A stretch of DNA of 64,000 bases from Vanessa cardui (taxonomy: Eukaryota; Arthropoda; Insecta; Lepidoptera; Nymphalidae). Position numbers and translations under genes: made by a program. Where the stretch lies: the NCBI RefSeq assembly GCF_905220365.1, contig NC_061127.1, positions 8,308,001-8,372,000 on the forward strand, written 5' to 3'. The notes beneath the pieces are model-generated. The model was not told where the DNA came from, did not search any database, and was given only the letters and a program-made list of their open reading frames with translations. How positions within the stretch are numbered: the stretch's first letter is position 1; each line of letters begins with the position of its first letter. Of the stretch, positions 1-9,814 are shown one piece after another.

Positions 1-25
1 TTGTTACCGAATATTATATTTTCAG

Positions 26-3000
26 GTAAAACTATCCTACATCGAGATCTATAATGAAAATATTCGCGATTTATTAAATCCCAGCGCGGGACCACTTGAG
101 TTACGAGACGAAGGTGGCAGCGGACCGCCTGTTGTTGCAGGATTAAGCGAGGTAAGAGCTGAATTAATTCATGAGAGATTTCATTTAATATGTGAGTGTA
201 ATAGGGCCTCTATAGGCCTCTTTTTAAAATACACACGAAGGTACGCTTTACTGGCAATGTAATCGAGTAATAAATTATTCCAGGCTGATTGCCTTATCTT
301 TATCAATACTTATACAAATTACCAAACTTTCATTTATTTCCGTTTTTTTTAGAAACTGTCTAATCAATAAGAAAAATGTCCAGGTAGTGAGAAGAGTTGA
401 CTACTAAGTAATAGTAAAGTGATAATAAACTTGGCCTGTTTGTTTCAGTTATTTTGTAGTGTGACACTTATACATATCTTGAGTCTAGACATAAGCAATC
501 TAATACTTGTACATTCAAATAAAAGTGATATATAAGCACTAATGTTAAAAAATAGATAAATGTGCTATCTAATGATTCTGGGTATTGGATAAATGATAGA
601 TAGCGTGATGTGAGTAATAGCGTGTTGTAGAATATTTGTGCATCGTGTAAATTACGATCACGTCATACACAGTGATTGGATTATTTTCTAAAACAATTTT
701 ACTGTGTGTTGATAAACAACTTTTTAGCCGACTGCCCTAGAATCGGCTTCTGTGTATCAAGAGAGTATTTTTTGCTACCTCAACTATAACCAATCTTTAA
801 AGTGCATTAAGTCTAAGAAAACTCATATATAAGGCGTCAAATGGGATTTCTTTCATACCATAAGAAATTGAAGTATGGTATTATAAGTATGTCAACAGTT
901 TTTCGTTTTAAATTAATTTGATAAATTTAAGATCTAAAATGTGTGATCAATGGGGTCACCATTACATATTAACGATTTAAATCCAATTTTGTAGGTAATA
1001 TATCTTTAAATTAAAAAATTTAAATTGCGTACTAAAGTCACTCAATTTAAGCATAGATTCAAGTTGCCTATAATACAGGTAGATTGTGTCGGATTTGTGG
1101 CCAAGATAAATATTATGTTTATAATTGTGTTCGTTCGAATGTGTTACGTTAAAATAAAATAAAACAATTACTCTGATTGTGCTCTAATACAAATACCTAA
1201 ATACTTTAAAAAAATGAAATAAGGCAGTTTTGGACATTATACATAACAATCTAAAAGTAAAAAATTCCTTTGAATTACCCAGGTTCGGGCTCTTGATGCA
1301 TCTCACGTTGCTGAACTACTGGCCAGAGGTGATCGTTCGAGAACAGCGGAACCAACTTACGCAAATCAGCATTCGTCGAGAGGACATGCTTTACTTAGGT
1401 AGGCATCGGAGTAAAGCTCTAACTTTTCAAATAAAAATGTTTAATGTCTATTGCACGTACCTATGTATATTCTGGCTTATTCCTTTAGGTGACTAGTTGA
1501 TCTTTATCGCTGTTATGCATCATCTTGTTGTAGTTGGAGATCTCAATGTCTGCAACCTTATTATGTATTTTGTTTAAATATTTTCTACCTGATAGGAGCC
1601 AGATGATGATGTAAAATATAAATGCCTCTCTAATTGTTCTCATTCATTTGTTTTATTAGCGTATCGGTGAGCAAAACCGTGTCAAATGGTATTCAACGTG
1701 GGCGGTTGTTCCTCATCGATCTAGCGGGATCCGAGCGTGCTGGCTTAAGAGCGCGACGTCTTGAGGGCGCTCACATCAATCGGTCACTGCTCGCACTTGG
1801 CAACTGTATTATGGCGCTATCTGGTGGTGCCAGGTAATATTACTTAAATAGAAAACTCTTTAGGTTTGTATAGTTGTAAGTTTTTTGATTAAGCACCTTA
1901 GGATTTAGGCAAGCGAAATTAATTTCTCATAAAGTTAACATCGAGGTCGAGATTGGATCATATTTTATTAATCTACATTAATGTTATAAATGTGAAAGTA
2001 ACTCGTCTATCTGTCGCTATTTCACGACCAAACCGTTGAACCGAATGTGATGAAATTTGTTACGAAACAAACTTCAATTCTAAGAAAGTACATAATACGC
2101 TACCATTTTTGCCTAACATATGACAAGCAACATTCTAAAACGCGATCGACGCCGCGGTAGAACACTAGTTCTAAATATTTATTAACTTAGGAGTGGATTT
2201 GTGTTTCATTGCGCTTTAAGATATGATGAGAGTATAACTAGATATAAGCTTTTCATTGTCATTAATTAATATATATTTTATGATCTTGCTTCGTGCAATC
2301 CTAAATTTAAAATAAAACTTCAGCTTTAGCTCAAGGTGACGTTATATTAATATCATTGTTAGATACGTAAATTACCGAGACTCAAAGCTGACGCGGTTAC
2401 TCCGCGAAGTGCTGGGCGGGCGCTGTCGCACGGCTATGGTGGCGCACGTGTCCCCCGCAGCAACGCACCGCGACACCACGCGCTCCACGCTGCACTATGC
2501 ACAGCGCGCCTCTGCGATCACCAACAAGGTTCATTAACTTTTCAACCGACTTCAAAAAGGAAGAGGTTATCAATTCGTCTGTATTTTTTTTTTTTTTTTT
2601 TTATGTTTGTTACCTCATAACTTTTTACTGGGTGGACCGATTTTGATAATTTGCATTATGTATGTGCGCGACAAATAGGTGAATACCTCAAAATTGGTTG
2701 GCACCATTTTGATGATTCTTTTTTTATTATAAAGGATATACTTTAAGGGTACTTTGGTGAAAGTTTGGTAAGGTTCTGAGCATAGGATCAGCCAACCTAT
2801 ACTATATCTATCAAAAAACAATACGAGAATACTTTAAGAAATATGTTTCTTACAAATTACCTTTTATACGATATTTTACTGGGTCAATCAAGAGGCTCGT
2901 ATCGCTTCTTTCTTTTGATTGTTGAAGCGTGTGCTCGTGGCTGACACCGGCTCCAAATATAGCAATAATTATAACTACATTATATAATCGTAAATCGACT

Positions 3001-6000
3001 TATAAGTAGTCTAATATTTTTCATTTCATTTTACCTAGGAGGACTCTCAAAAATATGTTAAATATGCAATTATTTTTATTACTTTTTAGTGCATTTTTAT
3101 TTGTTTTAAAATAGTGTTTTGTTTGAAGTCGGTTTTTCTTTTTGTTAAAATTTTATTTTATAAAATACAAGTATATAATGGTTTTTAGTTTTTTTTTAGG
3201 TTTATAAATTTATTAACATAAGAATTAACAACATTAAATGCTTAAATATACATATATACAAATATGAACGAAAACTAGTTACTGTATAAATCTTGACCGC
3301 GTGGAATGGTGGCAAGAATGCTAGCAGCATTTCCCCGTTGAATCGCAATTCCGATCCTCTGGGCAAAAAACGAACCAGCCCTCCTGCCTCCTGTCCTGTC
3401 CTGTCCGGTGGTTTTTAGTAGGTTCAGTGTGCTAATTTCAATGTATAACTAAGAGTTGATACTCGTGCTCGACGATGAAATAAAACGTCGTACGGAAAAA
3501 TGCATGATTCGAATAAAGTTTTGCCAATGTGGTATCCATGAAGTAGCGTAATGAAAACCTCCTTTGAAATTCAAAATACGCAAGGTTTTTGGTTGCTCAT
3601 ATATCTCCTGTCCCAAGATACCGCTATTAAGACAAGAATGGCAGTTTCTTTTGTTTTTGTAAATATTTGAGTCATAACACTATACTTATATTCACTTTAG
3701 AAATGTTATATTTTATAAATTGTAAACAAATGATTTTCAGGTTGAACGTGAACTTATTGAAACTCCGATGCATTTGTCACAATATCGTAATGTTATTCAT
3801 GAGCTGAGGGATGAAATAGCACGACTTAAAACCAAGATGAAAGATGATCGTTCAAAGTAGGTTCTGGTACAATTATTAAAGTTGTTTCATAAATAATTAC
3901 TTTTTTAATTATTCATTTAAAATTAATCCTTGATGATAGAAGTAGAGATGAACAACAGAAAATCAACGAAGTTTTATCTAAAGAAGAATCCGAAGAGAAA
4001 TCAGCGCATTTAAAATCTCTTCGCGAATCGATCGTGTCTACGTTCAAGCAGCAGATGAGATTGAGGAGGCGGTTAATGGAGCTGGACAGTCACTTGTTGG
4101 GACTCGCGCTCGACGCGGAGAGACAGCACGCAGCCATCTCACACTGGGAGGCTCGTTTCAATAGACTCTATAAGCCCATTAGTTTCACTGGCTCAAGACT
4201 AAGTACGCAGCAAAGTTATAGGTATCTATGCGTTGTATTATATAGTATCAAACCATAAAAAAATAAAATATTTTAGAAAACTCTGTCTGGGTAAAATATC
4301 TTTAGTTTCGAAAGAGCATCTGTTGACATATACATAAGAATATTTATTATAAAAAAAATCATTATTAATTTAAATAAATTCGTTAGTTACCTTGGAAATT
4401 TAATATAGGTAACTTTTTACTTACAACTTATTATGACTAGTCGAGTAATACAATTATATATTAGCTGTACAATAACCTATAATAGATAAAGTTTTGATCT
4501 GTTAACCGATTATAATTTTGCGTTATCAATATCCCAGAGGAGGCACAGGCGCTTCGAGCACCGCTAGCGGCGGAAGCGGCTCTGAGCGCGCTGAGGCGGA
4601 GGTGGCCGTGGAGCAGGCGTGGGCCGAGCTGGCGGCCGTCGAGCGCGAGCAGGAGACCGCACGCTCAGAGCGGCTGCGCATCGAGCGGCAGCTGGAGCAG
4701 GTGCGCCTGCGCGGTGCACAGCTCGAACAGGTGAGGCGAGCGACGAATGATTCCCACACTACTCGAGGTACAAAAAAACTTTAAATACTGCAATAAAACA
4801 CGATCACTGTTATACCACCAATAAGAAGTAATTATTCTCCATTTTTTCAACAACAACAACAACAACAACAGCAGCCTGTAAATTCCCACTGCTGGGCTAA
4901 AGGCCTCCTCTCCCTTTGAGGAGAAGGTTTGGAACATATTCCACCACGCTGTTCCAATGCGGGTTGGTGGAATACACATGTGGCAGAATTTCTATGAAAT
5001 TTGTCACATACAGGTTTCCTCACGATGTTTTCCTTCACCGCTGAGCACGAGATGAATTATAAAGACAAATTAAGCACATGAATCAGCGGTGCTTGCCTGG
5101 GTTTGAACCCGCAATCATCGGTTAAGATGCACGCGTTCTAACCACTGGGCCATCTCTGCTCTGCCGTGCATAACGATGGTCAGTAATCTTGGTGCAGGAG
5201 CTGCCGGCGCACATTGAGAGCGGTCCAGAGCGGGAGGTGCTGTCGCTGGTGTGTCGCGTGCACGAGCTGGAGGCGGACAAGCTGGCGCTGCAGGGCGAGC
5301 GCGCGGCGCGGGCGCACGAACTGCGCAGGCGCGACCTCGCGCTGCAGCGACGGGACGCGCAGCGGCGACTCACTGACGAAATCATCACGAGGCAGAGACG
5401 CGCGCTCGAAGGTCTATTAACGCGCTTTAATACTTCATCGGGATGTGATATACGTGACACTAACTGATTTCAAATAAATCAAAAAAATATATAACAATCT
5501 CATATACAAATATATTTGTATACTGTTTTTTTTTCAAAAGCATCTAAATAAGTTTACATTTACGTCCAGAGGATTAAAACTTTATCTTTGACATGGAAAT
5601 AATATAAAGTAAATTACAACTTCAAGTAACTAAAATTCTGCATTTATTACATGCATAGCATAAACAAGCTGGATACGTGGTTTCTCCCGTTTGGAATGCT
5701 TAAACGCTTCGTTTTTTAAATCCTTGATTCAAAATTACTCCTCATAGGATGAAATACGTAGCATAGTCTTAACGTAACAAATTTTATCAAAATCGATCCA
5801 GTAGTGAAGCCTTGACCGACCGACAACACAGTTACTTTCGCATTTATATTGGTCGAGATTATTATTATTATTTTATTTATTTCTCCCCATCCATTTTCTC
5901 GTTCATGTCTTTTTGTTGGCGTTTTATGATACCGTTACGTTCTGATTATATTTTAATACTTTATATTTTTAATTGGAATTAGATTAACATAGTTATTATT

Positions 6001-8286
6001 ATTTACAGAATATGGCATCGGTGTCCAGCAAGACTTAGCTCAACTCTACGAATTATATCAACAAGAAATTCATGCGTCTACTTACACCGACAGTAATGAT
6101 TATTACACTCCATATCGTTTACCACCTATTTCATTGAGGTAAATTTATGAAAAATAAAAAAATATGTATATTTTTAACGCAAACACAATACAAATAACAT
6201 GTTGTGATCTATTTAACGTTAGTTTATCAACTGAGTTTCCAAGAAATTCAATATGTTTTTAAGGAAATAGCAAGATTACATGCGAAGAGAATGGGATAGT
6301 TCTTTTAAGGAAAAAAATGATTTTCTTGGGGACCTTTCCTATTAGGAGAGGTTATAGAAATATTAAGATTTTCCCGATACCTTATGCAAAAAGTTATTGT
6401 ACGGGCCATAAATTTATGGAATGGTCTTTCTCGGAAACTTAAATTCCCCTTTAAAAATGTAATTAGCTTTCACTTTATAATATGGTATTATATTTATTGT
6501 GTACATACTATATATCCTGTATACTATATATTCTAGACTATATCTATTTTTTAAGGTTGATTATAGCGCTTATATTGTTTTGAAAGAATTTCAAAACTTA
6601 AACATAATACTAATTACTGAAAAGAATTTACATCAGTGATTTGGATGGAGTAAGACCTCAAACAGGTCTCGGGCTCTATGTATATTATCATTTATTTTTA
6701 ACATTCAGCGAGCTCAGTGACATACTATATAATAAGTGTTATTTATTAGTGTTTAATTCAGAAATCCGGCTAAGCTACAAAACAACTGAAAAGTAACAGA
6801 AAGATCTTTTTCATCAGGCAGGAGTAGTGATATAACAATTGCATGCATACATTATCTTGTAGCGTACATTGGAATGGATGGTGCATATTTCTAATAACGA
6901 AATTGTGTACATTATCATGTATCATGAGTCGAGATGGGCCAGTGGTTAGAACGCGAGCATCTTAACCGATGATTGCGGGTTCAAACCCAGGCAAGCACCG
7001 CTGATTCATGTGCTTAATTTGTCTTTATAATTCATCTCGTGCTCAGCGGTGAAGGAAAACATCGTGAGGAAACCTGCATGTGACAAATTTCATAGAAATT
7101 CTGCCACATGTGTATTTCACTAACCCGCATTGGAACAGCGTGGTGGAATATGTTCCATACCTTCTCCTCAAAGGGAGAGGAGGCCTTTAGCCCAGCAGTG
7201 GGAATTTACAGGCTGTTGTTGTATCGTGTAGCATGTCCGAGTTGGCGTGGTCGGAGAGCTCGAGCGGGTCCGGCCGCGGCTCCAGCTCGGGCTCAGGGGG
7301 CGACCGCCGGCTGCCCCAACTCGCGCCCACGCCGCGCCCGCGGACGAGATATAGGTCAGTTATTTTAACAAACAAACCTCTTACAATCCAACACTAGTTG
7401 AGAAGAGAACATAATAAATATATATAGTACGACACAACTTAGATGTCGCATCGGCAAAATTCGTAAAACCGATTACATCCGAATTGAGTACACTGTACCA
7501 AATTATCAATATTTATTTCTCATGCGAATATGATCTTTGCACAAACGTAATAACTTGTTATATCATATGACCTGATATATTCGTCAATTTGACGCGTCGA
7601 TTTAAATGCACTTGCTTTCTCTGACGCTTGAATCTATAGCGACGAATAGCGTCGAATGGCGCGATAGGAAACTATTTCTATTGGTTGTGTAAATCGGCAG
7701 TAATCGGTTTTAATTTCATTCCATTGCATTTTCCGATGCTACATCTAATTTGTGTCCTACTGTATACTATACATAGATACTTCTGAATACATGATGACAA
7801 TAATAATAATAATAAATTATAAGTGTAGGTCATTTTCCAAATGTTCTTAACAGAAAATGTATTCGGAAGGAACTAATGTTATAATGATATTAATGAATAA
7901 ATGCAGCATAATCGGCAATTACTTGTTAAACTGAAAATTAGGATGCAAAGACTACTAATTCTAAAGTTTTATACTTATGAATTTTGTCAACTACTGCACT
8001 AGAAGTTGACTAGATTCTGGGTGCAGTGAATCCCAAATCGTACTATTAAAAATAATTGATCCAGCGCTTGATTTCGAAGAGTATGTTGTATGTTAATAAT
8101 AAAAAGGGGTTGTGTTGTTGTTGTTGTTGGGATAGAAAGTGGTCCTTGTGTTTGTATACAACTTATGTACTGGCTTGTATCTCTTCTACATGTAGTCAAG
8201 CAAGCGCAACCACCCTCAAGCGTTACTCGAGCGACGACAGTTTGGTGATCACCGCCCCGCGCGCGAGCGACCGCGCCGCGCCTTGA
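26..8286 (+). CDS. Kif19: KIF19-like kinesin (kinesin-8 family), 3' part; 5' exons lie outside the window
   Basis: Eleven exons: 26-151, 1283-1398, 1660-1833, 2363-2528, 3741-3856, 3940-4221, 4538-4730, 5198-5411, 6009-6138, 7232-7354, 8196-8286 (TGA). They sum to 1731 nt and encode 576 aa with consistent phases. Motor-domain pieces in order: [15 protein letters not shown], the switch I region ANQHSSRGH, the switch II region [10 protein letters not shown], then [15 protein letters not shown] and [12 protein letters not shown] neck/coiled-coil region rich in E, R, Q and L follows, and then a Ser/Gly-rich tail. The phrases [10 protein letters not shown] and [15 protein letters not shown] match my memory of vertebrate KIF19 better than KIF18. 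KIF19 is a plus-end motor that depolymerises microtubules at ciliary tips, so a role in sensory cilia or sperm flagella is an inference. Oddities: Gly replaces the usual Ser in switch I (SSRSH), the loop after switch II is short, several exons are very GC-rich, and a SINE abuts the acceptor at 7231. The ATP-binding P-loop exon is off the left edge. Confidence 0.88.
1972..2168 (+). mobile_element. Short non-autonomous Helitron, 197 bp
   Basis: Begins TCTACATTAATG directly after a host A and ends ACACTAG directly before a host T, the A/T insertion rule of Helitrons. A hairpin-capable GC-rich segment (GCGATCGACGCCGC) lies just before the CTAG end. The interior (TGTGAAAGTAACTCGTC, TTTCACGACCAAACC) matches a common lepidopteran Helitron family as I remember it. 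It sits in a KIF19-like intron. Confidence 0.65.
2544..3134 (+). mobile_element. AACCGACTTC-family repeat, about 590 bp
   Basis: Bounded by inverted decamers AACCGACTTC (2544-2553) and GAAGTCGGTT (3125-3134). It starts 15 bp after the donor of the exon ending at 2528. Parts of the same family lie in the other orientation at 55755-57432 and as a fragment at 61262-61312. An internal T-run is at about 2585-2602. No coding capacity. Confidence 0.65.
3195..3400. repeat. Dispersed repeat shared with 51015-51145
   Basis: The segment from TATTAACATAAGAATTAAC through GAATGCTAGCAGCATTTCCC to AAACGAACCAGCCCT recurs nearly unchanged at 51015-51145, where an internal stretch of about 40 bp is missing. 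The class is not clear; GCTAGC sits in a small palindrome. Confidence 0.6.
4849..5160 (-). mobile_element. tRNA-derived SINE with TTG tail (copy A)
   Basis: Read on the minus strand: a tRNA-like head with A box (GATGGCCCAGTGG) and B box (GGGTTCAAACCC), a body of about 220 bp, a 3' end GGGAATTTACAGGCTG and a (TTG)n tail (CAA repeats at 4849-4870). The AGCCCAGCAGTGGGAAT end resembles RTE-type LINE tails, so RTE mobilisation is inferred. It lies in the intron between exons ending 4730 and starting 5198. Confidence 0.8.
6927..7219 (+). mobile_element. tRNA-derived SINE (copy B), abutting a KIF19 splice acceptor
   Basis: Same family as copy A, opposite orientation. Head GATGGGCCAGTGG with B box GGGTTCAAACCC, full body, end TTTACAGGCTGTTGT. 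Flanked by a 9-bp near-perfect target duplication, TGTATCATG (6918-6926) and TGTATCGTG (7220-7228). The following exon's acceptor AG is at 7230-7231, only three bases after the duplication. Confidence 0.85.
7423..7764. mobile_element. MITE, about 340 bp, in the last KIF19 intron
   Basis: Inverted ends of about 38 bp: left TATAGTACGACACAACTTAG..., right (reversed) TACAGTAGGACACAAATTAG..., both continuing into GATGT(C/A)GCATCGG. The interior contains CCAATAG/CTATTGG-type sequence. A partial copy lies at 49884-49990. TA target preference suggests a Tc1/mariner-type parent. Confidence 0.65.
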
Positions 8287-8657
8287 ACTGCAAGCACGTA
8301 AATCTAACTAAGGCTTCTCGTATCATTGGTGTGGCAACTAAGACTTGTAATGTTCAAATAGGCCACGGTTTGAAGCTGGATTTTCTCATCCTTGTGTATG
8401 AACGATGAAATCCATTGTTTTCTATAAACCGGTAAATGATATAACCGAATTAGCCCTAAATTGCATCGTATTTTTCCTAGTTTAGGAAAGTGTTGTTTGT
8501 GACAATTAGAGACCATGCATGTAGAGTTTTGAGTCTTCACCTACTTGAGTTTGCATATTGCTGTACAGAAAGGCGACTTTTGATCAAACTTTAGAAACTT
8601 TAAATTAACTTACATAAATTAAATCAAATGTTATATAGAAGAATAATAGTTTATTGT

Positions 8658-8708
8658 AATAAATGATTGTGTTGTGGTGTTAAAGCTTGTTTCTGTTACG
8701 TTAATAAA
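8658..8708 (+). terminator. Probable polyadenylation signals of the KIF19-like gene
   Basis: AATAAA occurs at 8658-8663 and again at 8703-8708, about 370-420 bp after the TGA at 8286 on the same strand. The second is followed by T-rich sequence. This gives a 3' UTR of roughly 0.4 kb. The choice between the two is not decided by the sequence. Confidence 0.5.
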
Positions 8709-9814
8709 AATACTGCGAGAAAAGTATTTGTTTTATTTTATATTTAAATAAAAAGGAAAATAAAAACTGAGATTTAGATCACTTTTATTTTACTGTAATT
8801 GTAACATTGTTTAGGTATAAATATTATTTATTAACCACTAAACTGGTAACTTAATTTCAAATAATCTCTTTCAAATCTAACTAATCTTTCAATATACATA
8901 TTTAACATCTAATCTAACATAAAACAAATGTTAAATTATATTTCTAAGCACTGTATGTAATAATTCAATACAATTTAATTAAATACACTCTTTATCAAAT
9001 GCAACTTTTACAACATATACATATTTTTAATATAAATATAATAAATACCTATTCTAAGTAAGATGACTATCTTTTACTCGAAGAGTTTCAATAAACTCAA
9101 CAACTGTATAAAATAAGATTTTTAATTAACATGGTTAATTTTATTATTAAAGTTATTAATTTCGGGATATTTACCATATTTTTTATTTTTGTTCGGTGCA
9201 GCTCGATATTTCGACATTATCTATGAATGTCTTGTTCACGAGTCTCGTGAACAAAAATAAAATACATGGTAAATATCCCGAAATTATTAACTTTAATGTA
9301 TAAAATAATATAATGTTGAACCACATTTAAAACAAGATTCTGAATATTATTTGTAAAACTAGATATATTCTAATTATATTATCAGAACTGGATAGTTAAA
9401 AATGTGTTCAGAGAATGTTACCGTTTTTATTGTTCCTCCTTGAACTTACACTTTTTACACTCGAGCTACTCAGCCCTCAGATTACTTTACAAGATAATAA
9501 AAAAACAACAGCTAGCAATAAATAAAATAAAAAAAATGACTTTTTCTACTTAAATTCAACCAGTTACTAGACCTTCGAAGACGATAAAAAGTTAAATAAA
9601 AAAAACATGCCTATTTACGAAAAACTTTCTAAAAGATTCGAGAGTAGATTCTATAAGACTAAAACTAGACATAAAAAACAACAGTGATATCTTTTAAACA
9701 TGAATAAATTAAACATGTCTAATAGATGAATATAATTTATAATGAAAATACATTATAGGAACAAAATTCCATCGTCGTTATTACTACTTTAGTCAAGACA
9801 AAATCGTTAATGAA
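8709..9814. other. Convergent 3' interval between KIF19-like and the receptor gene
   Basis: About 1.1 kb, very AT-rich, containing the receptor 3' UTR and a foldback MITE at 9147-9296. No gene seen. Confidence 0.5.
9147..9296. mobile_element. Foldback MITE, 150 bp
   Basis: The arms 9147-9177 and 9266-9296 are inverted copies of about 31 bp (TTAAAGTTATTAATTTCGGG... and its complement). The centre holds a second small palindrome (GTTCACGAGTCTCGTGAAC). A partial copy of one arm with neighbouring sequence is at about 15000-15060. Confidence 0.75.

Noticed and set aside
4526..5460. Several minus-strand ORFs rich in Arg, Ser and Cys
   Set aside because: They are shadows of GC-rich kinesin exons and of the SINE; the plus-strand frames join with correct splice phases.
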